Of a DNA stretch of 64,000 nucleotides, positions 9,240 to 17,632 are shown one piece after another. The stretch lies in the NCBI RefSeq assembly GCF_007990445.1, contig NZ_AP019841.1:2170001-2234000 (forward strand). The letters run 5' to 3'. The notes under the pieces are model-generated. The model worked only from the letters and a program-made list of their open reading frames with translations. It ran no database searches and was not told the DNA's origin. The position numbers and the translations under genes are program-made. How positions within the stretch are numbered: the stretch's first letter is position 1; each line of letters starts with the position of its first letter. Origin of the DNA: Leptotrichia wadei. Lineage in GTDB: Bacteria; Fusobacteriota; Fusobacteriia; Fusobacteriales; Leptotrichiaceae.

Positions 9240-10268
9240 ATGAAAATACTTGCATTTGAATCATCTTGTGATGAAACTTCCGTTGCAGTTGTTGAGGATG
9301 GGAAAAAAATTTTAAGTAACATTATTTCCACACAAATTGACATTCACAAGGAATTTGGCGGTGTAGTGCCTGAAATTGCCTCACGGCACCATATAGAAAA
9401 TATTTTACCAGTATTTACTGAAGCTCTGGAAAAAGCCAGCTGTAAATTAAGCGATATTGATTATATCGCTGTAACGAACACTCCTGGACTTATTGGATCT
9501 TTGCTTGTAGGCTTAATGTTTGCAAAATCCCTAAGTTATGCCAATAATATTCCATTGATTCCTGTAAATCACATTAATGGGCATATTTTTTCAAGTTTCA
9601 TCGACAACGATGTAAAATTGCCTGCAATATCGCTAGTCGTGTCAGGCGGACATACAAACTTATATTATATTTATGAAGAAAATGGAAAAATAATCACTGA
9701 TTTGCTTGGTGAAACATTAGATGATGCAGTTGGAGAAACTTATGACAAAATTGCCAGAATATTGGGACTGGAATATCCTGGAGGTCCGCATATTGATAGA
9801 CTATCAGTAAATGGTGAAGATATTCTAAAAATAAAAAAACCAAAAGTTGATGGCTACAATTTTAGTTTTAGCGGAATAAAAACTTTCATAACTAATTATG
9901 TAAATAGCCAAAATATGAAAGGTAATCCAATTTCAAAGGAAGATATTGCAAAATCGCTTCAGGAAATTATTGTAAATGTTCTATATGATAAAATTTTAAT
10001 GGCTGTAAAGGAAAAGAATGTGAAAACGATACTTGTTGCAGGTGGCGTTTCTGCAAATAGACGCCTTCGTGAAAAATTTTCAGAATTTACAAATTTAAAG
10101 ACTGATGAAAATGAGCAAATTCAAGTTCATTTTCCTAAAATGGAATATTGTACAGACAATGCGGCTATGATAGGAGTTGCAGCCTATTATGACTTAAAGA
10201 ATAATTCTCAAATTAATTTGGAAAAACAGTATGATGTGGATGCGATTTCTACAAAATTAGAAAAATAA
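9240..10268 (+). CDS. tsaD: tRNA N6-threonylcarbamoyladenosine transferase TsaD
   Basis: Catalytic subunit for the t6A modification at position 37 of ANN-decoding tRNAs, working with TsaB, TsaC and TsaE, which are not in the window. 342 residues, normal length. Seen: N-terminal FESSCDETSVAVV, metal-binding VNHINGHIF (the HxxxH motif), the ASKHA segments LVVSGGHTNL and LDDAVGETYDKIARILGL, and LVAGGVSANRRLRE near the C-terminus. The start follows an AGAGAG site. The MITE-like element lies just upstream. Confidence 0.96.
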   Translation: MKILAFESSCDETSVAVVEDGKKILSNIISTQIDIHKEFGGVVPEIASRHHIENILPVFTEALEKASCKLSDIDYIAVTNTPGLIGSLLVGLMFAKSLSYANNIPLIPVNHINGHIFSSFIDNDVKLPAISLVVSGGHTNLYYIYEENGKIITDLLGETLDDAVGETYDKIARILGLEYPGGPHIDRLSVNGEDILKIKKPKVDGYNFSFSGIKTFITNYVNSQNMKGNPISKEDIAKSLQEIIVNVLYDKILMAVKEKNVKTILVAGGVSANRRLREKFSEFTNLKTDENEQIQVHFPKMEYCTDNAAMIGVAAYYDLKNNSQINLEKQYDVDAISTKLEK

Positions 10269-10324
10269 TAATAAAATAACCAACAAAAAAAATATTACTT
10301 TGGTTATGTTACAATAAATCAAAT

Positions 10325-10364
10325 AAAAAATAACCGCTGTTATTTATAAGAACGGTTATTTTTT
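10325..10364. terminator. Bidirectional terminator between tsaD and a HAD gene
   Basis: Twelve-base arms AAAAAATAACCG and CGGTTATTTTTT around a 16-base loop. Because the arms carry A and T tracts, both strands end in a U-run, which suits the two convergent genes on either side. Confidence 0.85.
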
Positions 10365-10477
10365 AATTATGTTAATTTTTACAAATATCTCTTCTATATC
10401 CAACGGTTAATGCTGAAATTATCAACTTATTATCTCTGATATTATTTTAAAATAGAACTGCTAAAAATTATATAAAT

Positions 10478-10530
10478 CTAGGGTTTGAGTAAAATAGTCA
10501 TAATTTTTGAGTTCAGTTTTAAATAAGTTT
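10478..10530. repeat. Dispersed intergenic repeat, family 2, copy 2
   Basis: Contains gggtttgagtaaaatagtca then taatttttgagttcagtttt, matching the segments at 7135-7185 and 27395-27455. It lies between the terminator and the 3' end of the first HAD gene. Confidence 0.6.
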
Positions 10531-10556
10531 TACTATACAAATAATAAAAATTATAA

Positions 10557-11381
10557 TTAAATATTCTTTGCTCTTTCCAAAAACAATTCCTGCAATTTCA
10601 CAGCTTCTCCATCTTCTGTATTTGCTCCAACAAATTCAAAATCCTTAGGCAGCAGCTTTCTTAATCTCTCAATGGAATTTCCCATCGCATAACCTTTTCC
10701 AACCATTGTAAGCATTTCAAAATCATTTTCACCATCGCCAAAAGCTACCGCATCCTTCAGTTCCAAGCCTTCTCTTTCTAACAGGAATTTTGCCGCTGCA
10801 CCCTTATTGGCTCCTTTTGTCATAATTTCCATACAATAATCGGTAACGAAAATAACATTTACATCGTTTCTTATTTTCAAGATGGCTTTTTCCAAGTTTG
10901 TAAGCTGCTCATGTTCTCCAATGTAAAATATTTTTAAAATATCCAAGTTCTTTAATTCGTCCTTTGGAACTTCCTTAAAGTCAACTTTTACATCCCTTGA
11001 AACCCTGTCATATACTTTTTGTGCTGTTCCTTTCGTAATAATCCAGTCGTTTCCTGAAAAAATATTTAAATGTGAACCTTCAGCTATGCTTTCATAATCC
11101 AGCCCCAAGATTGCCTCTGCCGCTTCTTTTGGCAATCCTTTTTCATAAATCATATTTCCATCTGCATCAAAGATTCTTGCGCCATTTGCAGCTATAATGG
11201 GAATTTTTACCTCAAGCTGCTCAGTTATATACCCAATCTGGTCATAGCTTCTACCTGAAGCAATATAAAAGTTTATTCCTTTTTCTATTATTTCCTTTAT
11301 TATATCTTTAGTAAATTTTGTAACATGATGCCCTCTGCATAGTAAAGTTCCATCCAAATCACTGATAACTGCTTTATACAT
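10557..11381 (-). CDS. Cof-type HAD-superfamily phosphatase
   Basis: Predicted soluble sugar-phosphate or nucleotide phosphatase of the Cof/YidA subfamily (HAD IIB), 274 residues. Motif I is ISDLDGTLLCRGHHVT with the nucleophile and acid aspartates. Motif II lies near YIASGRSYDQIG, motif III is the Lys in TKGANKGAAAKFLL, and motif IV is AFGDGENDFEML. Its 3' end faces tsaD. It is less similar to the two HAD genes upstream than they are to each other. The substrate cannot be told from sequence. Confidence 0.9.
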   Translation of the reverse strand: MYKAVISDLDGTLLCRGHHVTKFTKDIIKEIIEKGINFYIASGRSYDQIGYITEQLEVKIPIIAANGARIFDADGNMIYEKGLPKEAAEAILGLDYESIAEGSHLNIFSGNDWIITKGTAQKVYDRVSRDVKVDFKEVPKDELKNLDILKIFYIGEHEQLTNLEKAILKIRNDVNVIFVTDYCMEIMTKGANKGAAAKFLLEREGLELKDAVAFGDGENDFEMLTMVGKGYAMGNSIERLRKLLPKDFEFVGANTEDGEAVKLQELFLERAKNI

Positions 11382-11408
11382 AAACTCCCCTTTCCTATTT
11401 TTTATCTT

Positions 11409-12221
11409 TTATAAATTAAATAATTCTCTTAATTTTTTTGCCATTCCATCTTCAGCATTACTTTCAATAACTTCCGTATCTGTTAATTTTTCAAGCAGCA
11501 AATAAATCGAATTTCCCATCGCAAATCCAAGCCCAGTTTCTGTTATCAATTCATAGTCATTCAATCCATCTCCAAATGAAACCGCATCCTTTAATGTAAG
11601 TCCGTCTCTTTCTAACAATACTTCAGCCGCTTTTGCCTTATTGCAGTTTGCCGAAAACACTTCCAAACTTCCTTCGTTTGCAAATAAAAGACTTATATTT
11701 CCATCTCCAACCGCTTTTCTTATTTCATTTTCAAGTTCCAGCAGTTCATCATGATCTTCTCCAAGAAAAAATATTTTTGTAAAATTATGCTTTTTAAATT
11801 CTTCAGGAGTAATTTGTTTTGGATATCTAGTTCTATCAGGCTTTTTATTGTAAAAATATTCTTGCAAATCTTCAGTAACAAACCAATTTGGTCCAGAATA
11901 TCCAGTTATAATTATATCTTTCCCAAACGACTTGTAATCAATGTCCAAGACTTTATCCAAATATTCTCGCTTCAAGTTATTTGAAAAAATTTCATTCCCA
12001 TTTTCATCAAAAGCAACAGATCCGTGTGAAGTAATAAGTGGAACTTTCACTCCAAGCTCATCCATCGCTTCTTTCGCTCCTAAATAATTTCTTCCAGTTG
12101 CAATATAAAACTTTATCCCTTTTTTCAATAATAATTCTACTGTTTCCCTAGTAAATTCACTCACTTTATGCTCTGCATTCAAAAGTGTACCGTCCAAATC
12201 ACTTACAACAGCTTTAAACAT
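11409..12221 (-). CDS. Cof-type HAD-superfamily phosphatase (tandem paralogue)
   Basis: Soluble HAD IIB phosphatase, 270 residues from the ATG at 12219-12221, which has a GGAG site. The frame is open 17 codons further up but that extension is not HAD-like. Motifs: VSDLDGTLLNAEHKVS, FYIATGRNYLGAKEAMDELG, and SFGDGLNDYELITETGLGFAMGNS. It closely resembles the gene at 12875-13681 along its whole length, including the shared ending with SNAEDGMAKKLRELF, so the two arose by duplication. A receiver-domain gene now lies between them. Confidence 0.9.
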   Translation of the reverse strand: MFKAVVSDLDGTLLNAEHKVSEFTRETVELLLKKGIKFYIATGRNYLGAKEAMDELGVKVPLITSHGSVAFDENGNEIFSNNLKREYLDKVLDIDYKSFGKDIIITGYSGPNWFVTEDLQEYFYNKKPDRTRYPKQITPEEFKKHNFTKIFFLGEDHDELLELENEIRKAVGDGNISLLFANEGSLEVFSANCNKAKAAEVLLERDGLTLKDAVSFGDGLNDYELITETGLGFAMGNSIYLLLEKLTDTEVIESNAEDGMAKKLRELFNL

Positions 12222-12417
12222 TTTATTCTCTCCTTCTTTTATTATGTAAAAATTTATAATACTAAACTTCATTTAAAAAACAGAAATTATGCTTTATTTA
12301 GTTTTTTTATTCATCATAAATAAAATTTATAGCAAATCTACTATTATAAATGAAGAATCGTACAAAATATCATTGATACAGCTATTTTTTCAATTCTTTA
12401 TTTTTAAAACTATATTT

Positions 12418-12780
12418 TTATAAAAATAATTTTGAAAATTCATTCATAAATTCCTCTTCATCAAAAGGTTTTGACAAAAATGCCTTTGCTCCGGCTTCTT
12501 TTCCCATTTTCATATAATTTGGAAACATAACCATTGTACTGCAAATCATAATTCTAGCTTCCTTATCCAAATCCGTAATAACTTGTGCAGCTTTTAATCC
12601 GTGCATTCTTGGCATATTTATATCCATTGTTACAACAGATGGGTTTACCTTTTTATACATTTCAACAGCTTCCAGCCCATCGCTTGCTTCATACACTTTA
12701 TATCCCTGTTCTTCAAGAATATCCTTTATGTCTTCTCTAATATATGATGTATCATCTACAACCAATGCAATTTTATTCAT
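12418..12780 (-). CDS. Stand-alone CheY-like response-regulator receiver
   Basis: 120-residue single-domain receiver. Seen: the acidic pair VVDDTSYIRED, the phospho-acceptor Asp in VVTMDINMPRMHG, the Ser/Thr of ICSTMVM, and the conserved Lys in FLSKPFDEEEF. No output domain, DNA-binding region or kinase is attached or adjacent. It lies between two HAD phosphatase genes with about 95-200 bases on either side and has its own GGGA ribosome site. It probably relays a signal by protein contact; partner unknown. Confidence 0.9.
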   Translation of the reverse strand: MNKIALVVDDTSYIREDIKDILEEQGYKVYEASDGLEAVEMYKKVNPSVVTMDINMPRMHGLKAAQVITDLDKEARIMICSTMVMFPNYMKMGKEAGAKAFLSKPFDEEEFMNEFSKLFL

Positions 12781-12874
12781 TTTTTCCCTTCTCTCTTTAT
12801 TTTATTTATTATTTTAATTCTCTGTAAATCTATTATTTAAATAAAAAATAGAATATTTAAATTTTATATTTTTA

Positions 12875-13681
12875 CTAAATCTTAAATATTTCCCTTACTT
12901 TCCTTGCCATCCCATCTTCAGCATTGCTTCCAATAACTTCCGTGTCTGTTAATTTTTCAAGCAGTCTATAAATTGAGTTTTTCATTGCAAATCCAAGTCC
13001 AGTTTGAGTTATCAGGTCATAATCATTAAATCCATCTCCAAATGAAACAGCATCTTTTAACGTCAGCCCATCCCTTTGAAGCAAAAATCCAGCTGCCACA
13101 GCCTTATCACAGTCACTTGAAAAAATCTCCAAGCTTTTTTCGTTTACAAATACGATATTAACTTCATTATTCGTTACTTTTCTTACTTCCTTTTCTATTT
13201 CCAGCAGTTTTTTATGCTCACCTAGAAAAAATATTTTTGTAAAAGCAAGTTTTTCAAAGTCATTCTGCTCAATTTGCTCTGGATACTGCTTTCTATTTGG
13301 CTTTTGAGCATAAAAATAATCTCTGGCATCTTCTGTCACATACCAATGATTACCTGAGAATCCATTTAAAATTATTCCCTTGTCAAATGATTTATAATCA
13401 ATTGAAAAAATTTTGTCCACATATTTCTGTTCAATATTATTCACGTAAATTTCTCTTCCATTTTCATCTACAATCCTAGCGCCATTTGATGTAATCAAAG
13501 GAATTTTCAGTCCAATTTCATCCATAATTTCCTTTGCTCCGACATATCCACGTCCAGTTGCAATATAAAATTTTATCCCTTTTTCCAGCAACAATTCAAT
13601 TGTTTCCTTCGTAAACGGACTAACTTTATGTTCTTCATTCAAAAGCGTTCCATCTAAATCGCTTATTACCGCCTTATACAT
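12875..13681 (-). CDS. Cof-type HAD-superfamily phosphatase, 5' leader interrupted by IStron 1
   Basis: 268-residue soluble HAD IIB phosphatase with ISDLDGTLLNEEHKVSPF, FYIATGRGYVGAKEIMDEIG, and SFGDGFNDYDLITQTGLGFAM. It is a close paralogue of the gene at 11409-12221. Its start codon is one base downstream of the 3' end of IStron 1. Without the IStron the leader would read GGAGGAAATTTTATTATG, a normal ribosome site and spacing. With it, the IStron 3' end itself supplies GGGAGGTTCAGTATG, so translation may be possible from spliced and unspliced RNA. Confidence 0.92.
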   Translation of the reverse strand: MYKAVISDLDGTLLNEEHKVSPFTKETIELLLEKGIKFYIATGRGYVGAKEIMDEIGLKIPLITSNGARIVDENGREIYVNNIEQKYVDKIFSIDYKSFDKGIILNGFSGNHWYVTEDARDYFYAQKPNRKQYPEQIEQNDFEKLAFTKIFFLGEHKKLLEIEKEVRKVTNNEVNIVFVNEKSLEIFSSDCDKAVAAGFLLQRDGLTLKDAVSFGDGFNDYDLITQTGLGFAMKNSIYRLLEKLTDTEVIGSNAEDGMARKVREIFKI

Positions 13682-13682
13682 A

Positions 13683-13761
13683 CTGAACCTCCCACAACTA
13701 AAGTCGCAGGGTTCTAAAATCTTTAAAAATATTTAAAAATTTTCTAAGAAGTTTGATAGCT
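13683..13761 (-). ncRNA. IStron 1 right end and putative omega-RNA 3' part
   Basis: The stretch after the tnpB stop is conserved in the second IStron and ends in a hairpin (CCC-T-GCGAC-TTTA-GTTGT-GGG) followed by AGGTTCAG. In TnpB systems the guide RNA is made from the 3' end of the element and its last bases come from flanking DNA. This region is also the 3' splice-site end of the intron, terminal G at 13683. Role inferred by family and position. Confidence 0.5.
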
Positions 13762-15006
13762 TTACACTACCCTTATTCTTTTAGGTGTGTTCAGCTCACC
13801 TCTATTGTATAGGACGCTTAAGTCCACAACTTTACTTTTTCTTAAAATATTTAATGCTCCATTACAATCTGCATTTAATTGATAGCCTTTACTTGTTTGA
13901 TATAGTCCTCTTTTTATTCTTTTTCCACTGAATATGTATTCTTGTGAATTTTCTTTATCATATATCGGGATTTCATCTCCATCAAAGAAACTTGCTTTTG
14001 ATGTATAACTCTCTTCTTGCAGTTTAAATTTTATTCCATATAGTTTACATAGATATATTAATTTATCTCTTAATTTTCCATATGGTATATTTACAAAGTT
14101 CTGATTATTTATGCTTCCTATATTTGAATTTCTTTGAAAATCTTCATTACATCCTAGAACTAGTTTTCCTATATCATTATTAAGACAATAATTTATAATT
14201 ATTCTTGCTGCTTTTGAAAGATAATCATTTATGCGATTATTTCTCTTTCTAGCTATTCTTTTTTGTCTTAATGTTGTGCGGGAGGTCTTTTGCTTATCTT
14301 TTATACTTTGTAATTTTGCATTTGTCTTATTATAGTATTGATTTATTGATTTTAATTTTCTACCATCTATTATGAATGAAGCTCCAGTATTTGTAACACA
14401 AGTACAAAGATTATCTATACCTAAATCTATTCCTAGTACATTGTTTTTATTTAATTCCCTTTGAACTTCTTCTACCTCATAAGTATATTGAATTTCAAAG
14501 TACCTAGAATGTTGTTTTGGTATTATTCTAATCTCTTTTATCTTCTTGCCTTTTAATACTGGTGGTAGTTTTATTGCGATTTCCTTATGTGTCTTTCTAA
14601 ATGAATTTGAATAAGGAATAATCAGCATATCGTCTTTTAATCTAACAAAACTTATAACAAGAGTTGTAAAACCATCTTTATCAAGATAATTAGGTAATCT
14701 TATTTTACCATTATATTGACCATTCTTAGCAAGTTTTAAAAGTCCAAAAAATGATTTAAAACTTCCGTCTACTTCTTTTAGAATTTGCTGAGCCATATTA
14801 GAATTTAATTTCTTGTAATTTTCACTATTTTTAAGCATTTTATAGTTTTCATTATAACTTAAATACTTTTTCTTATTAAAATAGTATTGTCTAATATTAT
14901 ATATAGCTTCATTAGTTAAGTTCTTGGCTATATGAGATAAATATTTTAAATTCCTAAACTCCTTTTTACTAAGATGTTTTACCTGTTGTTTTAATGTTAA
15001 ATACAT
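13762..15006 (-). CDS. tnpB: TnpB-family RNA-guided nuclease of IStron 1 (no zinc ribbon)
   Basis: 414 residues. RuvC I is [15 protein letters not shown] and RuvC III is [14 protein letters not shown]. Between them the usual CxxC-CxxC zinc ribbon is replaced by [17 protein letters not shown] and [12 protein letters not shown], with no cysteine pair. The RuvC II position reads [10 protein letters not shown] rather than the common VVxENL. This is a recognisable TnpB subgroup, but catalytic competence is less certain than for the two zinc-ribbon TnpBs in the window. An AAGGAGGTGAT ribosome site lies directly upstream. Expected role is retention of the element by cutting empty sites; inferred from the family. 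Confidence 0.88.
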   Translation of the reverse strand: MYLTLKQQVKHLSKKEFRNLKYLSHIAKNLTNEAIYNIRQYYFNKKKYLSYNENYKMLKNSENYKKLNSNMAQQILKEVDGSFKSFFGLLKLAKNGQYNGKIRLPNYLDKDGFTTLVISFVRLKDDMLIIPYSNSFRKTHKEIAIKLPPVLKGKKIKEIRIIPKQHSRYFEIQYTYEVEEVQRELNKNNVLGIDLGIDNLCTCVTNTGASFIIDGRKLKSINQYYNKTNAKLQSIKDKQKTSRTTLRQKRIARKRNNRINDYLSKAARIIINYCLNNDIGKLVLGCNEDFQRNSNIGSINNQNFVNIPYGKLRDKLIYLCKLYGIKFKLQEESYTSKASFFDGDEIPIYDKENSQEYIFSGKRIKRGLYQTSKGYQLNADCNGALNILRKSKVVDLSVLYNRGELNTPKRIRVV

Positions 15007-15095
15007 ATATAATCACCTCCTTTTCATCAGAGATATTATACCATGTATTCTACATTTTATCTGTTTATTTTTAAATATTTTTAAAGTTTTTAAAA

Positions 15096-15627
15096 CCCCA
15101 CAACAGCGGGAAGCGTCGTTCACATAAGTACGCTACTACTTATGCAGTTCTCATGGCATATATACTCCTTAATAAATTAAGGAGACTAGCCTTGAACCTC
15201 TTGTTATCTCTAACAAGCACAGACTATATCTTATCCATATCCTATTTCAAGGACTTAGGCGAAACCACTTCCAATACCTATCGCTTGTATTGTACTCCCC
15301 TCACGAGGGATAGTCGTTGAACTTTCCTTTTCAGGATTAGCTGCTGATTGTCTATTATATTCCTTTCTATACGTACGGCTCAATGTTTAGGATTTAACCT
15401 TGCACCATCTAGTATATTTTTTCTGCTTTCGCTACCTTCACACTTATACCATATTCTCAATTAGGTATTATGTTGTGGTCATACTAGCTTTAAGAGTTCC
15501 CAGCAATTCAGTTTCTTTGTTGCACGGTTTTGTTCCGTGTCTACATATAAGTTTCCCTATATGCTTACTAAAATTTTTGTGCAATTTATCCTCACGACTA
15601 AAGTCGCGAGTGTTCTTGTACTATTTA
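15096..15627 (-). ncRNA. Group I self-splicing intron, 5' catalytic portion (IStron 1)
   Basis: Leftward-strand sequence with group I core elements: P-like AATTGCTGGGAACTC (15487-15509 region), Q-like AATCAGCAGCTAATCCTG (15332-15349), R GTTCAACGACTATCCC (15307-15322) and S AAGATATAGTC (15222-15232). GACTA of R pairs with TAGTC of S to form P7. The 5' splice site would be after TTTTAT at 15628. Downstream stems (GGAGACTAGCC.., an AAGTAGTAGCGTACTT hairpin) are peripheral. There is no protein-coding frame in this strand. This copy has about 22 bases in the region between P and Q that IStron 2 lacks. Confidence 0.88.
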
Positions 15628-15694
15628 ATAAAATTTCCTCCTACATTGATTTTAACACATTACAAAAAAAAATTGAATTAAAATTTTTTTAAAC

Positions 15695-15724
15695 TTGCAA
15701 AAACTAATCCAATAATGATACAAT
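15695..15724 (+). promoter_or_regulatory. Promoter of the thioredoxin-like gene
   Basis: TTGCAA (15695-15700), an 18-base spacer and TACAAT (15719-15724), about 50 bases before the start codon. The divergent promoter for the IStron 1/HAD transcript must lie in the same 140-base gap but was not resolved. Confidence 0.45.
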
Positions 15725-15771
15725 ATTATAAGAAATCAAGAGTAAAAAAATAAACTTACGAGGTGAAAAAT

Positions 15772-16248
15772 ATGGCAACATTTGAAGATTATTTAAAATT
15801 TGAAGTGACTGAAGCAGAAGAGGATAAAAAGCAGCTCAGAATTATAGAAAAAATTTCATTGTCAAAAGAAACAGAAAAAGCTATTAAAGCTATAGATAAG
15901 GATATTACAATTATTGCAGTAGCACAAGTTTATTGCCCAGACTGCCGTGCGACTGTCCCTTTTTTAAAAAAATTCAGTGACTTGAATAGCAAAATAAAAA
16001 TTGACTATCGTTCAAGAGAAGCTGCTAAAGAATTTTTTCCAGATACAGATGAAAGAATTAAAATACCTACTTTAATTTCTTATGTTGATGGGAAATATAA
16101 TACTTTCTGGAATGAATTTCCAGTTGTGGTGAAAAAGAAAATGGATGAAAACCCAGAAAATTTTGAAGATATTAAATACAATTTCAGAATTGGAAAATTT
16201 AATGTGGAAATTGAAAAAGAGCTGGTTGACTATTTAACTTCGCTATAA
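15772..16248 (+). CDS. Thioredoxin-like protein (CPDC motif)
   Basis: 158-residue cytosolic protein, no signal peptide. A helical N-terminal region of about 45 residues leads into a thioredoxin-type strand ITIIAVAQVYCPDCRATVPFLKKF, with the redox pair at about Cys55 and Cys58. A conserved cis-proline segment RIKIPTLISYVDG follows. The longer frame opens at a GTG that is part of the GAGGTG ribosome site, so the ATG at 15772 is used. It probably reduces or detoxifies a cytosolic target; the partner is unknown. It is a single-gene transcript between terminators. Confidence 0.8.
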   Translation: MATFEDYLKFEVTEAEEDKKQLRIIEKISLSKETEKAIKAIDKDITIIAVAQVYCPDCRATVPFLKKFSDLNSKIKIDYRSREAAKEFFPDTDERIKIPTLISYVDGKYNTFWNEFPVVVKKKMDENPENFEDIKYNFRIGKFNVEIEKELVDYLTSL

Positions 16249-16270
16249 AAAATCATAATATATTTTGAAT

Positions 16271-16306
16271 AAAAAGTTCTGTTCTCTATATGAATGGACT
16301 TTTTTT
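16271..16306 (+). terminator. Terminator of the thioredoxin-like gene
   Basis: Stem AAAAAGTTC / GGACTTTTT with one T-G pair and an adjacent T-run, 23 bases after the stop codon. Confidence 0.65.
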
Positions 16307-16312
16307 GTTTAA

Positions 16313-16340
16313 ATAAAAAAAGGAGTTATTTCAACTCCTT
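16313..16340 (-). terminator. Terminator of the outer-membrane barrel gene
   Basis: Perfect stem AAGGAGTT / AACTCCTT with a 5-base loop, followed on the leftward strand by a run of seven Ts. It lies 30 bases beyond the stop of the gene at 16370. Confidence 0.85.
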
Positions 16341-16369
16341 GCTAAATAATATTTTTAAATTAATTTTTA

Positions 16370-17437
16370 TTAATTTACAGAATACCCAACTGATAATCCA
16401 AATCTTACTTCTTCTGTTTCTGTAGTTTTTCTATTAGATCCAGATTCCTTATAAGAATCTCTATAATACGGACGATATTTTACAAAAGGATTTACGGAAA
16501 CTTTACCTTCTCCCGCTCCAAATGATTTTTTATATCCAGCTTCTGTAATTACACCAAGCATATTTTCCCAATAATATCTTGGGTATCTTTCAAATTCATT
16601 TTCTAAGACAACTTTTCCATAAATTCCCGCAAATGACGGTGTTGTATATGATAAATTTGCATAATAATCTTGATAAACTGACGGTTTAGCCTTTTTCCCA
16701 TTTCTTTGAATCTTATTCGTATCTCTATAATGATTTGTAAAATAAGTATAGTAATCTAGACTTCCCCATTCTCCCTTTTTAATATTATTACTTACTTCAA
16801 GATCCGCATTAAGTCCCCATCCATTAACTTTTGATCCTTTAAAGTCATTTCCGCTTAGATAATACTCTCCTCTTCTGTTCCCCTTAAATCCAAAATAAAC
16901 ACCTTCTACAGCCAATGTTACATTTTGTCCCCATACTTTCCTGTTAAATGTCGGTCCTATCGCAAATTCATTTCCAATTCCTGTTGTAGAAGTTTCCTTT
17001 GTAACTAAATTCTTATTTCTATAAGTATCATTTTGCCATCTTATTTTCAATTTAACATCATCTGATAATTTTTTTTCCAGTCCCAATTTACTATAAATTC
17101 TATCAGTTTTTCTAAAAGTTCCATACTGAGTAATTTTTTGTCCATTGAATCTATTTCTATTCTGATCCTTATCCCATCTTGTCGAGAATGTCAAATCCCA
17201 ATCCCCTTCATCAACTAATCCAATTTTTCCAGAAAAAATACTTCTTACCCGTGTTCTCCCGCGATTATTCTTTTTAAACCCGGCAAATCCAATTCCATTC
17301 GCATCATCTCCAGTTTTATCCTGATAATTCTGCCTATATTCAGTAGAAATATTAATATTCTTCAGCACATCCTGATCCGCTTCAGCAAATCCAGAAACTG
17401 CCAGAATCAAAGTCAGCAGTCCCAACAACTTTTTCAT
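16370..17437 (-). CDS. Outer-membrane beta-barrel protein (porin-like)
   Basis: 355 residues. A signal peptide (MKKLLGLLTLILAVSGFAEA) is followed by about 330 residues of alternating hydrophobic/polar strands rich in Tyr, Arg, Asn and Gly. Examples are INISTEYRQNYQDKTG, WDLTFSTRWDKDQNRN and VRFGLSVGYSVN at the C-terminus, consistent with a barrel of roughly 14-16 strands. No plug or enzymatic motif is seen. AGGAAGG precedes the ATG. It may be a general or anion-type porin of the fusobacterial outer membrane. Family assignment by pattern only. Confidence 0.78.
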   Translation of the reverse strand: MKKLLGLLTLILAVSGFAEADQDVLKNINISTEYRQNYQDKTGDDANGIGFAGFKKNNRGRTRVRSIFSGKIGLVDEGDWDLTFSTRWDKDQNRNRFNGQKITQYGTFRKTDRIYSKLGLEKKLSDDVKLKIRWQNDTYRNKNLVTKETSTTGIGNEFAIGPTFNRKVWGQNVTLAVEGVYFGFKGNRRGEYYLSGNDFKGSKVNGWGLNADLEVSNNIKKGEWGSLDYYTYFTNHYRDTNKIQRNGKKAKPSVYQDYYANLSYTTPSFAGIYGKVVLENEFERYPRYYWENMLGVITEAGYKKSFGAGEGKVSVNPFVKYRPYYRDSYKESGSNRKTTETEEVRFGLSVGYSVN

Positions 17438-17632
17438 AATTCATTACCTTCCTTTCGATTATTTTTAATTATTAACTATATAGCTGCAATTTATTCTTGA
17501 CTTTATCAAAAATTCAAGTATCAAAATATTTGTATATCAAATTACAATTTATATTAACATTTTTTTTACTTAATTGTCAATAAATCAATTATATATTTTT
17601 TATATATTTCAATATATTTTATTAATGATTAA

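Larger units (their letters stand above)
13683..15627 (-). mobile_element. IStron 1: group I intron fused to a TnpB-type IS200/IS605 element
   Basis: 1945-base element in sense orientation to the downstream HAD gene. Ends were set by aligning with the copy at 61449-63391. Both copies follow TTTTAT, begin TAAATAGT, and end GGGAGGTTCAG; flanks differ beyond. Order in the direction of reading: left-end palindrome (15591-15610), group I intron core, tnpB, right-end palindrome (13691-13711). The palindromes share the arm sequences GCGAC..GT(C/T)GT around TTTA. No Y1 transposase gene is present, so movement needs TnpA from elsewhere. The composite design matches the IStrons described in Clostridioides difficile (CdISt1) and relatives. 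Confidence 0.88.

Noticed and set aside
15096-15627. Group II intron or HEARO-type RNA upstream of the IStron tnpB
   Set aside because: No domain V/VI-like ending or reverse-transcriptase gene is present. The R and S strands GTTCAACGACTA and AAGATATAGTC are specific to group I cores, and the protein is TnpB, not IscB (no HNH).
15400-15681. Open frame on the plus strand inside the IStron 1 intron region, with a similar frame at 63165-63365 in IStron 2
   Set aside because: It is antisense to the group I core and is shared only because the RNA is conserved. Its composition (YFFCFRYLHTYTIF) is not protein-like, the two frames differ in length, and neither has a ribosome site.
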